The notes under the pieces were generated by a model. The model ran no database searches. It was not told where the DNA came from and saw only the letters and a list, made by a program, of their open reading frames with translations. A program made the position numbers and the translations under genes. 11,179 bases of DNA. Source: an uncultured Lachnospiraceae bacterium (GTDB lineage: Bacteria; Bacillota; Clostridia; Lachnospirales; Lachnospiraceae). Shown piece after piece: positions 1-6,760 of this stretch. Each line of letters opens with the position of its first letter. Positions within the stretch are counted from its first letter, which is position 1. Where the stretch lies: contig CAKRJM010000058.1 in assembly GCA_934351765.1 (NCBI GenBank), positions 1 to 11,179 of the forward strand, read 5' to 3'.

Positions 1-30
1 TGCGGCCCACAACTTCATAAGAAACATCAG

Positions 31-64
31 GCCCCTTTCTGCAGAAACGCAGAGAGGGGCTTTT
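31..64 (+). terminator. Rho-independent terminator of an upstream gene
   Basis: A 12-bp stem (31-42 paired with 49-60, with one T-G wobble at 37/54) closes a 6-nt loop (AGAAAC) and is followed by TTTT. The GC-rich base (GCCCC/GGGGC) and the T run make it a convincing intrinsic terminator on the + strand. A TAA at 18-20 could be the stop of the upstream gene, but too little of that gene is present to say. The hairpin insulates the repeat array and promoter that follow. Confidence 0.8.
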
Positions 65-180
65 GACTGAAAAAAAATAGGGCTGATTGGAAAAGAAAAT
101 ACGGTTGATTGGAAAAGAAAATACGGCTGACTGGAAAAGAAAATATGGTTGATTAGAAAAGAAAATATGGTTGACGGGGA
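64..180. repeat. Iteron-like tandem array of 22-bp direct repeats
   Basis: Four complete 22-bp units lie head to tail with no spacers at 81-102, 103-124, 125-146 and 147-168. Each starts GGYTGAYTRG, continues with an A-rich stretch (AAAAGAAAA) and ends TAY. A degenerate shorter copy (64-80) precedes them and a partial copy beginning GGTTGAC (169 on) follows. Units differ at only one to three positions. A 22-bp period is two helical turns, so a bound protein would sit on one face of the helix, as in iteron origins of plasmids. The array lies directly upstream of the promoter for an operon that encodes a helicase and an initiator-like protein. Whether it is an origin, an operator or both is inference. 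Confidence 0.75.
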
Positions 181-199
181 ACAGACAGTCTGATAGAAT
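171..199 (+). promoter_or_regulatory. Sigma-A promoter of the replication-like operon
   Basis: The -35 box TTGACG (171-176) and -10 box TAGAAT (194-199) each match consensus at 5 of 6 positions, with an exact 17-bp spacer. The -35 overlaps the final partial 22-bp repeat, so a protein bound to the array would compete with RNA polymerase. The spacer contains the palindrome CAGACAGTCTG (182-192). Transcription would start near 206, leaving an unusually long leader of about 295 nt before the first gene at 501. Confidence 0.7.
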
Positions 200-237
200 G
201 TAACAAATGATGTTTATAAAAGTGATTTTTTGTTACA
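199..237. repeat. 9-bp inverted repeat over the transcription start
   Basis: TGTAACAAA (199-207) and its exact reverse complement TTTGTTACA (229-237) are separated by 21 bp that include TTTATAAA (213-220). The left arm touches the -10 box and the probable start site, so it is a candidate operator. In RNA it could also form a weak leader hairpin. The sequence itself is certain; the function is inferred. Confidence 0.5.
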
Positions 238-330
238 AATAAAGAAAAGCAGAAAAGCCACAGAAGCAGAAAACACGCGTGAAAACATATTTTTTTGAGA
301 AAATGGATTGTTCGTGTAATCCCCTATGTA

Positions 331-352
331 TTATTTTTTATGTAAAAAATAA
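331..352. repeat. Perfect AT palindrome (possible unwinding element)
   Basis: A 10-bp arm of pure A/T (331-340) is followed by TG (341-342) and its exact reverse complement (343-352). It lies in an A/T-rich stretch (about 200-360) between the repeat array and the first gene. Such a segment melts easily and could serve as an origin unwinding element, a hairpin in the leader RNA, or nothing specific. I saw no clear DnaA box (TTATCCACA type) nearby. Confidence 0.45.
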
Positions 353-378
353 AAGCTAAAAGAATCCCTTCGGGATTC
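350..378 (-). terminator. Hairpin with T-tract on the minus strand
   Basis: GAATCCC (362-368) pairs with GGGATTC (372-378) around a 3-nt loop. On the + strand no T run follows. Read on the minus strand the stem is followed by TTTTAGCTTTTATTTTTT, the layout of an intrinsic terminator. No minus-strand gene is credible here, so it would have to end a small antisense RNA against the long leader, or simply be a leader hairpin of the + transcript. No convincing minus-strand promoter was found between 400 and 520. Confidence 0.35.
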
Positions 379-417
379 CCGAGTGAAAGACTGTAAAATA
401 AAAACATAAGCAGAGCT

Positions 418-504
418 ATGCAAGGCGAGTGTAGAGAAAAAACAAAAACCTGCCCTCCGCCCGCAGCGCCCTGTCACAGTCTGAAAAAAGGAGAATTCCG
501 ATGA
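418..504 (+). CDS. Possible 28-aa leader peptide coupled to the AAA+ gene
   Basis: An ATG at 418 opens a 28-codon frame that begins MQGECREKTKTCPPPAAP and stops with TGA at 502-504. The stop overlaps the ATG of the AAA+ gene (501-503) in an ATGA arrangement, the geometry of translational coupling. Against it, there is no good ribosome binding site upstream of 418 and the composition is odd (Pro- and Cys-rich). It may be chance, or a regulatory leader ORF in the long 5' untranslated region. Confidence 0.2.
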   Translation: MQGECREKTKTCPPPAAPCHSLKKGEFR

Positions 505-1889
505 CATTGATGAGAAGTGAATATAAGCAAGAAGTAAGTCGTTTTATGAGAGAGCTTGCCCTGGGACACAGTGGAACATATCTGGAAAATCCGGCCGTGG
601 GGTTTGTGAAGGACGCCAAAGCCGGAGCCTTTGACCACCTGACTGATGAGCAGTACGAGAAGCTTCTGGCGTATTATGAAGATCTTTCAGGTTTTTGGAA
701 GAGACAGTCCAGAGCAACCGTGGGAAAAATCTTTGAGGGCATCATGAAGGATGCCGCTCCTGATATGAAGAGTCTGTACCAGATCTCAGAAATTCTGGCG
801 GACAGCTATGAGAGCCGTCCGGGCCATGAGAAGCTTGCCGGTGCAGGAGAAAGAAAAATAGACGAAGAGGTTGAAACCATGATCGCCATGCAGGAATGGG
901 AGACAGAGGATGAACTGACGGAGCAGGAGCAGGCACGCGACCATAGAACCATGGGAAGAGAAGAACGGCTTTTTGCCATGAAACCGAGAGAAATCTATGA
1001 CTATGTGAGCAGGCAGGTTTACGGTCAGAGAGAGGCGGTCAAGGCAGCTTCTATGCTGGTGTATAACCATCTGCGTGGCCGGAAGAGGAATGTGATGTTC
1101 ATCGGACCGACCGGCTGCGGGAAAACAGAGATCTGGCGCGTGATGAGCAGTCTGTACCCGAACATCAAGATCGTGGACTGCACCCAGCTTACCATGGAAG
1201 GCTGGAAGGGTTCCTTTAAGCTGCGCAACATCTTCGATGACATGACCGTAGCAGAAGCAGAGCATGCCATCATCGTCATGGACGAGTTTGACAAGTTCTG
1301 TGAACCCAAGATGGGAAGCAACGGAACGGATTACAGTGCAGCCGGTCAGAATGAGCTTCTGAAGTGCATTGAAGGAACCATTCTGGACTACCCCACTGAG
1401 GGAAAGAATCAGTCTGAGAAGAAAATCGACACCTCGAAGGTGAGCTTTGTGTTCTGCGGAAGCTTCATCAATCTGATGATGATGAAGAATGAGGAGAGCC
1501 ATTCGCTGGGCTTTGGAGCCGATGTGGACGGCGTAAGCGTGGACGCGCAGTATGAGCAGGCCATTTTGACGGATGACCTGGCAGACTTCGGCCATGTCCG
1601 GAGAGAAATCTGCGGAAGAATCAATCAGGTGGTACAGTTGAGCGGCATGACGGCCAGAGACTATCAGAACATTCTGAAAATTCCCAGCCTGTCGCCTCTT
1701 ACAAAGCTGGAAAAGGAGTATGATCTGACCCTGAAGCTGGATCAGAGAACGGAGCGGCTTCTTACGGAAGAGGCGGAGCTGAACCACATGGGTGTCCGTT
1801 ACCTTTACAGCTCCCTGCAGCGTCTGCTGGACGAAGAGCTCTTCGAGGATCAGGATCAGAAGGAATACACGCTGTGCCAGAGGGAATAA
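501..1889 (+). CDS. ClpX-like AAA+ unfoldase ATPase
   Basis: This 462-aa protein has a ClpX-type AAA+ core in its second half. Visible parts are a box like ClpX's VYGQ near residue 172, Walker A GPTGCGKT (202-209), an aromatic pore loop GWKG (234-237, where ClpX has GYVG), Walker B IVMDEFDKF with D261/E262, a sensor-1 strand VSFVFCGSF, the tripeptide LGF (336-338) where ClpX carries its ClpP-docking IGF, an arginine-finger region CGRI (R373) and sensor-2 GVRYL (R433). The first 165 residues are helical, charged and unlike ClpX, with no zinc-finger cysteines, so substrate choice must differ. Start 501 is set by AGGAGA at 489-494. It heads an operon with a helicase (42-nt gap) and an initiator-like protein. 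The AAA+ fold and ClpX kinship are clear. Remodelling of the initiator, and docking to host ClpP, are inference. Confidence 0.85.
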   Translation: MTLMRSEYKQEVSRFMRELALGHSGTYLENPAVGFVKDAKAGAFDHLTDEQYEKLLAYYEDLSGFWKRQSRATVGKIFEGIMKDAAPDMKSLYQISEILADSYESRPGHEKLAGAGERKIDEEVETMIAMQEWETEDELTEQEQARDHRTMGREERLFAMKPREIYDYVSRQVYGQREAVKAASMLVYNHLRGRKRNVMFIGPTGCGKTEIWRVMSSLYPNIKIVDCTQLTMEGWKGSFKLRNIFDDMTVAEAEHAIIVMDEFDKFCEPKMGSNGTDYSAAGQNELLKCIEGTILDYPTEGKNQSEKKIDTSKVSFVFCGSFINLMMMKNEESHSLGFGADVDGVSVDAQYEQAILTDDLADFGHVRREICGRINQVVQLSGMTARDYQNILKIPSLSPLTKLEKEYDLTLKLDQRTERLLTEEAELNHMGVRYLYSSLQRLLDEELFEDQDQKEYTLCQRE

Positions 1890-1931
1890 TCCTCTGGTGC
1901 AGCTCTAAAACCTTAAAAAGGAAGAACAGAC

Positions 1932-3218
1932 ATGAAACAGAACAAAACAACCGATGAAAAGATCATACAGACGGCGGCAACTATGGAAATTGAAGATATG
2001 CCGCTGACGGACCGAAGCCGGAGCAATTTGAGCAGTATGGCTTCGGGAGAAAAAACAAGGGAACAGGTCACGCAGGAGATTACGGAAACTTACCGGAAAC
2101 GTGTGGCGGAGGAGGAATTCTTCCGCGCACATTCCATGGAGGCACAGATTGACCGGTTTACCAGAAATGAAATCGGAAGTGTGCTGATCCCGCATATCTC
2201 CACAGGGATCGCCGGTCTGGATGCCCTTTTAGGCGGCGGCCTGACGGCGGGCGTCATCATGCTGGGCGGCCATTCCGGCATGGGAAAATCGACGCTGGCG
2301 TTACAGATCGCCCAGAATATTTCGGCGGCGGGAATCCCGGTCTATGGTTATTTCCTGGAAACGTCGAAGATTGGTGTCATTGCCAAGGCGCTTTCCAGAC
2401 AGGTGTATCTTCAGACGGACGGAACCGTGTCCCTGTCGGCGGCGGAGCTGCTGTATGAGGGGAGCGTGAACCGCCTTGACCGGAAGCGCTGGGAGGAGAT
2501 CGAACAGGCCAGACGGACGGTGAAAGAGGAATGCCGGAATCTCCTGCTCTTTGAGGATCGGAAAGCGGATCCCATCAGCGGGCTCCGGATCTACCGTGAA
2601 GTTTCTGAGCATGCACAGAAAGGAAATGCCGTGGTCATGGTTGATTACCTTCAGATCCTGGAGTCACAGACGGAGCAGAACGCTGCAAGAGCGTATCTGA
2701 ATGATCCACGGACCATGCTCGATGCCAATATCCGCATTCTGCGCCAGCTTGCCTATGAAATGGAAATTCCAGTGGTGGTTATCAATTCCCTGAACCGCAG
2801 CAGTTATGGAAGAGCAGTCAGCGTATCGGCGTTCAAGGAATCCGGAGCCATCGAGTATTCGGCGGACGTGGTGCTTGCCATGCAGTTCGCTCTGTTCAGC
2901 GATCACGGGGAACTGAAAAACGGCGAGGCGGCAGCAGACCGGGAAAAGTCAAAAAATCCCAGAATTGTGGACTTAGTAGCACTGAAGCAGCGCTACGGGC
3001 GCTGCGGCATGGATGCCAGAGTGCGATTTACCTATTATCCGGGGAACGATGTGTTTCTGGAAAGTACCGATCAGAGGCCGGTGCCTGCTTCGAGAACTGC
3101 CGGAAAACGGACGAGAACCCGGGCGGTGACGGGAGCGGCAGAGGACGGAGCCCCTGCAAGGCAGCAGACGATCCCGGACCCGGACTATGATGCAGAATGG
3201 ATCGAGAACTGCCGGTAG
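1932..3218 (+). CDS. DnaB-like replicative helicase core (RecA-fold)
   Basis: This 428-aa protein contains the DnaB C-terminal RecA-like motor. Visible motifs are ISTGIAGLDALLGGGL before the P-loop, Walker A GHSGMGKST (113-121, K119), Walker B VVMVDYLQIL (D238, the DnaB DYLQ signature), the NSLNRS motif (DnaB usually QLNRS), and a late KQRYGRCG stretch corresponding to DnaB KQRNGPTG. The DnaB N-terminal collar domain is absent: only about 85 residues precede the motor. Residues 24-56 (LTDRSRSNLSSMASGEKT onward) form a short predicted helical hairpin. The last 50 residues are basic and look disordered. A ribosome binding site (AAAAGGAAG) precedes 1932. It probably unwinds or loads at the element's origin, with the initiator-like product downstream as partner. 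A RadA- or KaiC-like ATPase is the alternative, but the DYLQ and KQR motifs favour DnaB. Confidence 0.85.
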   Translation: MKQNKTTDEKIIQTAATMEIEDMPLTDRSRSNLSSMASGEKTREQVTQEITETYRKRVAEEEFFRAHSMEAQIDRFTRNEIGSVLIPHISTGIAGLDALLGGGLTAGVIMLGGHSGMGKSTLALQIAQNISAAGIPVYGYFLETSKIGVIAKALSRQVYLQTDGTVSLSAAELLYEGSVNRLDRKRWEEIEQARRTVKEECRNLLLFEDRKADPISGLRIYREVSEHAQKGNAVVMVDYLQILESQTEQNAARAYLNDPRTMLDANIRILRQLAYEMEIPVVVINSLNRSSYGRAVSVSAFKESGAIEYSADVVLAMQFALFSDHGELKNGEAAADREKSKNPRIVDLVALKQRYGRCGMDARVRFTYYPGNDVFLESTDQRPVPASRTAGKRTRTRAVTGAAEDGAPARQQTIPDPDYDAEWIENCR

Positions 3219-3264
3219 AAAAGGACAAGAGGCAGGAGAAATAAGAAAACAGGCGGGAGAGTTT

Positions 3265-4296
3265 ATGAACAGACCAGACCGGTTTTATATGAACAACTGT
3301 AAGATTGCCCAGGAGCTTTACAAAAAAGAAATTCCGGCCATGAAAAAACAGCGGGTGGATGTGGGGAGCGGCTGTATTGTGTCTTATGCGGTAAAAACGG
3401 GCTGTTCCATGACCTGGCTGGAAAAACTGTTGTGTGATGCGGTGTACACACTCTGGCTGACCAGGCGGTTTGAGCGGCAGGGGATCCTTCGGGGAACCGT
3501 GACAATAACGGTAACGGAGCTGCTGGCTTGCATGAGCGGAAGCGGAACGATCCGGATCCGTCAGGCGGAGCCGGGGAGCATCTCCAAAGAACAGAGACTG
3601 GCAGACAGCCTGGAACGGCTCGGACAGATGGATATTGCCATCTGGTGGGAGGAAGAGATCGAGCGGCGGAGGCTTACGGATATTCCGGAGGTGCTGGCGG
3701 GAAAGCTTCTTCCGCTCCGGCGGATCAGTGGCACAAACCGGTTTCATCTGGATCTGGACCGGGGGCTGCCGCTGTATGAATATGCCTCCGCCATCCACCA
3801 GATCATCCGGATCCCTATGGAGCTTTTGACCTGCGAAGAAACCGTTCTGGCTGACGGAAGCGTTGTACCATCTTTGAAGCTTAAAAATTCCGACACCGTG
3901 ATCCAGATGAAGCACCTGCTTTTGCAGCGGTGCGAGCTGCTTCGGAATCCGAAAAACGGGTTCTCAAACAGGAGCCTTCGTTACTGCTATCCGTCCCACA
4001 AACAGGCAGGAAGACTGGACGGGCTGCTTCCGATCATGGGCATCCGTGAGGAGGATTTTTCAACCGGTGCATGGTCCAATAAAAAGCAGGCAGTTCATAA
4101 ACAGATGAAGGCAATTCTGGATTATTACTGTGCCGTCGGCTATCTGACAGGGTATCATGAAACAAGAGGCGGAGACGGGAAACGGAGCAGCATCATCGGA
4201 ATCGATCTGGAGGGCGATATCCGGAATCCGGAGAGTTGTTTTCGCACGAAGAAAAAAGAAGATGCTTGTATGTTTCGGGAAAAACCGATAGAATAG
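3265..4296 (+). CDS. Putative winged-helix replication initiator-like protein
   Basis: This is a 343-aa protein when started at 3265, where GGGAGA lies 4 nt upstream. The frame is open back to ATG 3187, which would overlap the helicase gene by 32 nt but has no ribosome binding site. The pattern LEKLLCDAVYTLW, then VTITVTELLACMSG, then a SKEQRLADSLERLGQMDIAI helix-strand pair, resembles the first winged helix of Firmicutes plasmid and integrative-element initiators. A second half follows with LPLYEYASAIHQIIRIP, a MKHLLLQRCELLRN helix and a C-terminal YYCAVGYLTGYHE unit, where these proteins have a second winged helix. This is recognition by pattern only, not by a search. Position after a DnaB-like helicase and downstream of an iteron-like array supports an origin-binding or autoregulatory role. 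Another DNA-binding role remains possible. Confidence 0.5.
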   Translation: MNRPDRFYMNNCKIAQELYKKEIPAMKKQRVDVGSGCIVSYAVKTGCSMTWLEKLLCDAVYTLWLTRRFERQGILRGTVTITVTELLACMSGSGTIRIRQAEPGSISKEQRLADSLERLGQMDIAIWWEEEIERRRLTDIPEVLAGKLLPLRRISGTNRFHLDLDRGLPLYEYASAIHQIIRIPMELLTCEETVLADGSVVPSLKLKNSDTVIQMKHLLLQRCELLRNPKNGFSNRSLRYCYPSHKQAGRLDGLLPIMGIREEDFSTGAWSNKKQAVHKQMKAILDYYCAVGYLTGYHETRGGDGKRSSIIGIDLEGDIRNPESCFRTKKKEDACMFREKPIE

Positions 4297-4327
4297 AGAA
4301 AGACGAAAGAGAAGAGGAGAACAGGAA

Positions 4328-5398
4328 ATGGAAGAGAACCTCAGAGCGCTGGAGGAGCGCATTGCGGAAAAAATCCGGGATTTTCAGGCTGATCCGGACT
4401 ATGGAAAGCCGTATGATGCTGCTCATGTAGACACCTGGATCCGACAGTTTGATGAAGCAGACCGCGAAGCGATTCTGCTGGAGACGGATCATCTTCTGGA
4501 AGAGAACTATATGAGCCGGAAAAAAATCGAGAAATTTTTTGATTCCATCTGGAATACAAAGGAGATTTTCGGAGAAAAGCCTTTTAAAACCTTAAACCGG
4601 GCACAGTTTCTGGACATTCAGGGAAAGGGCAGCAGCCAGAAGCGGCTGGTAAAGCTGATGGAGGAGTATTACCATAGCTCCAAGGGCATTGTCATCAACC
4701 GGATGAACCATAAATCGGTGGACCGCTATTTTTATCTGGATGACTGTATGTACACCGGTATGACACTGTTAAAGGACATTGGCACCTGGATCCAGAGCGG
4801 CGAGCCCCATGAGGGCGCAGAGCTGGATATCATCTTCCTGGGGCTGTATGATGGGAACTTTCCTTATGTGAAGAAGCGTCTGGATGAAATCTGTGCCGGG
4901 AAGAAGATCACACCGAAGATCTACCTGCTGAAGGAGTATCACAATGTGATCGGGGATCCGCCCTATGATGTGCTCTGGCCGCGGTATGATGCGGAAGATC
5001 CTTATGTGAAACAGTATCTGGACTATGTGGACAGCCTGCGGGAAAAGTATCATAAAAAGGGTTTGACGTTCCGGGCGTACATAGACGGAGAACCGCAGTC
5101 AAAGCTGTTTAGCTCAGTGGAGAGCCGTGATATTCTGGAACGGGCGCTGCTCCAGAAGGGTGCTTATATCTGTTCCCTGCCCAGTACGCCAAACGAACGG
5201 CTGAAGCCCATGGGCTACAACCATACCATCTCTTTGGGCTACGGAGCGTTTTTTGCTACCTGCTATAATATTTCCAACAATTGCCCTCTGGCATTTTGGT
5301 GGGGCACAACGGCCAGGGAACGAAAAGGCCCCCTGGGGAAATGGTATCCGCTGCTGTCACGGGAAGCAAACTCGGTCAGTGCGGAGAAGCAGAGATAA
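4328..5398 (+). CDS. Phosphoribosyltransferase-like protein (PRTase-CE type)
   Basis: This 356-aa protein carries the PRPP-binding signature of type I phosphoribosyltransferases, YLDDCMYTGMT, with D138, D139, T143, G144 and T146 after a beta strand. The N-terminal WIRQFDEADREAILLETDHL segment and the C-terminal NISNNCPLAFWWG (N317, N318, W324, W325) followed by KWYPLLSR are, from memory, hallmarks of the PRTase-CE family found in bacterial conflict loci. That family is thought to act on nucleotides, nucleic acid or NAD-like substrates; the reaction is not established. No purine- or pyrimidine-salvage gene is nearby, which argues against a housekeeping role. The start is fixed by AGGAGA (4315-4320). 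It lies 31 nt after the initiator-like gene and is probably cargo in the same transcript. No partner effector of a known PRTase-CE system is recognised beside it. Confidence 0.7.
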   Translation: MEENLRALEERIAEKIRDFQADPDYGKPYDAAHVDTWIRQFDEADREAILLETDHLLEENYMSRKKIEKFFDSIWNTKEIFGEKPFKTLNRAQFLDIQGKGSSQKRLVKLMEEYYHSSKGIVINRMNHKSVDRYFYLDDCMYTGMTLLKDIGTWIQSGEPHEGAELDIIFLGLYDGNFPYVKKRLDEICAGKKITPKIYLLKEYHNVIGDPPYDVLWPRYDAEDPYVKQYLDYVDSLREKYHKKGLTFRAYIDGEPQSKLFSSVESRDILERALLQKGAYICSLPSTPNERLKPMGYNHTISLGYGAFFATCYNISNNCPLAFWWGTTARERKGPLGKWYPLLSREANSVSAEKQR

Positions 5399-5469
5399 TC
5401 TGAAAAACGGCAGAAATGAATCGCGTGATTGCACAGAAATGCTGTTTGGTTAAATGAAAGGGATAAACA

Positions 5470-6186
5470 ATGAGCGAAACAAGAGAGGATTACAAAAAAT
5501 CTTTTGGTGCGGCAATTCACATCATAACTGGCCTGCTGGAGCCGATCGTTTCTGTGAAGGAGGATGAGGTACTTCAGGATGTTTTAAATAAGAACCTGGA
5601 GGATATGTGCTCCGATATCATGGACGAGGGACCGCGGATGATCTCCGATGCATTTCTGGACTGGTTTTTCGATGCGTTTCCGTACCTGTATTACGGACTG
5701 CTCCAGGAGCCGGAGAAAACTTCGGATCTTCCGAAGATCCTGTATGGGATTGCCTATAATTATTATGAAGAAACCGCAGAATATTCGGTCAAGATCGTAG
5801 AGCGGTTTGACCTGGAGCCTTATTCCATCGATTTTCATGTATTCAGCGAGGAGTGTTATTCCCGGTTCTGCGGAAGGCTCATGGAGCGCATGAAGGTGTT
5901 GAATCCGGTCAGCGATTCCGTAGATGATCTGTGCAGCCGCATGATGCCGTCCCAGCGTTACATGATCGGTTTTGTGTTCTGCAGCTTCAGTGCCATGCTC
6001 TGCGAGCTGATGCATAACGAAGAACTGAAGGAGCTTATTGACGAGTTGGTTGTGTTTATGCGGTCGGTGGTGGCCTCTCATGCCATACCGATGACCGTGT
6101 TTGCCAATGCGGCGGAGGAGCAGGGGATTTCCATGCAGGAGGCCGTTGATATGCTGGCGGAACAGGAAGTGTGGATGACATGGTAG
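5470..6186 (+). CDS. Unrecognised acidic helical protein
   Basis: A 238-aa protein I do not recognise. It is strongly acidic and almost entirely predicted helix, with hydrophobic-aromatic stretches such as FLDWFFDAFPYLYYGLL (about residues 60-76) and MIGFVFCSFSAMLCELM in the third quarter. Neither is long or apolar enough to be a clear membrane span, and there is no signal peptide. No catalytic or metal-binding motif is evident. The start has AAAGGGAT about 7 nt upstream. A 71-nt gap separates it from the PRTase gene, the largest gap in the row, with only weak promoter-like boxes (TTGCAC 5429, TAAATG 5451). Its end overlaps the next gene by 7 nt, so the two are probably co-translated and functionally linked. 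Confidence 0.75.
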   Translation: MSETREDYKKSFGAAIHIITGLLEPIVSVKEDEVLQDVLNKNLEDMCSDIMDEGPRMISDAFLDWFFDAFPYLYYGLLQEPEKTSDLPKILYGIAYNYYEETAEYSVKIVERFDLEPYSIDFHVFSEECYSRFCGRLMERMKVLNPVSDSVDDLCSRMMPSQRYMIGFVFCSFSAMLCELMHNEELKELIDELVVFMRSVVASHAIPMTVFANAAEEQGISMQEAVDMLAEQEVWMTW

Positions 6187-6695
6187 AGACGACGGAGAAA
6201 ACGATCCGTCTTGCAGTGGAATATGCACACAGCCACAATATAAAGCATCTGGTGGCGGCAACAACATCGGGGGAAAACCTGAACTATCTGCTGGGAGAAA
6301 CGGATCTGCATATTGTGGGCGTGACCTGTGTGTATGATCATGGAGAAAATCGTCTTTCCGAAGAACGGAGAAAGCAGTTCGAGCAGGCGGGCATGGATCT
6401 CGTTACGGCGGGGCATGCGCTCAGCGGCGTGGAGCGGAGCTTTTCCAGACAGTTCGGCGGTTATGGGCCGGTTGAGATCATGGCAAATACTCTTCGGATG
6501 TTTTCCCAGGGAACCAAGGTCTGTGTGGAGGTCAGCACCATGGCACTTGATGCGGGAAAGATTCCTTACGGAGAACCGGTGCTGGCAATCGCCGGGAGCG
6601 GGCATGGAGCCGATACGGTGCTGCTTTTGACGCCGTCCTATACAAGTTCCATTCTGGAAACACGGATCCATCGGATCCTTTGCAAACCGGAGTGA
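6180..6695 (+). CDS. Stand-alone pyruvate kinase C-terminal-like domain protein
   Basis: This 171-aa protein resembles the alpha/beta domain that ends many pyruvate kinases, without the catalytic barrel. The segment ETTEKTIRLAVEYAHSHNIK, then HLVAATTSGENL, matches its opening helix and the strand-turn AxTxSG. Later VLAIAGSGHGADTVLLLTP resembles its closing strand pair. In pyruvate kinase this domain is regulatory; free-standing versions occur in Firmicutes and Archaea with unknown function, and no pyruvate kinase activity is expected here. I chose ATG 6180 because AGGAAG (6164-6169) sits 10 nt upstream. A GTG at 6171 would be only 1 nt from that site. It overlaps the upstream stop (6184-6186) by 7 nt, so translation is probably coupled. 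Confidence 0.7.
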   Translation: MVETTEKTIRLAVEYAHSHNIKHLVAATTSGENLNYLLGETDLHIVGVTCVYDHGENRLSEERRKQFEQAGMDLVTAGHALSGVERSFSRQFGGYGPVEIMANTLRMFSQGTKVCVEVSTMALDAGKIPYGEPVLAIAGSGHGADTVLLLTPSYTSSILETRIHRILCKPE

Positions 6696-6760
6696 TCTTC
6701 CACTTTTTCCGGCGGAGCGATAAAGTATCATAAAAAAGAGAAAATAGGAGGATTTTACAG

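Noticed and set aside
64..180. CRISPR array
   Set aside because: The 22-bp units abut directly with no spacers, and no cas gene is present. It is a tandem repeat array.
786..1787. Long minus-strand frame (333 codons) opposite the AAA+ gene
   Set aside because: It is the antisense shadow of a gene with clear AAA+ motifs; the translation has no recognisable domain and no ribosome binding site.
3028..3915. Minus-strand frame (295 codons) opposite the helicase and initiator-like genes
   Set aside because: Pro-, His- and Arg-rich low-complexity translation spanning the boundary of two + strand genes; an antisense shadow.
5419..5430. Near-palindrome AATCGCGTGATT as an element boundary or attachment site between the PRTase and the helical-protein gene
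   Set aside because: The centre is not symmetric and no second copy was found in the window, so there is no support for an attachment site.
6689..6708. Terminator after the pyruvate-kinase-like gene (AGTG/CACT then TTTT)
   Set aside because: Only 4 good base pairs plus wobbles; too weak to call, although the T run is suggestive.
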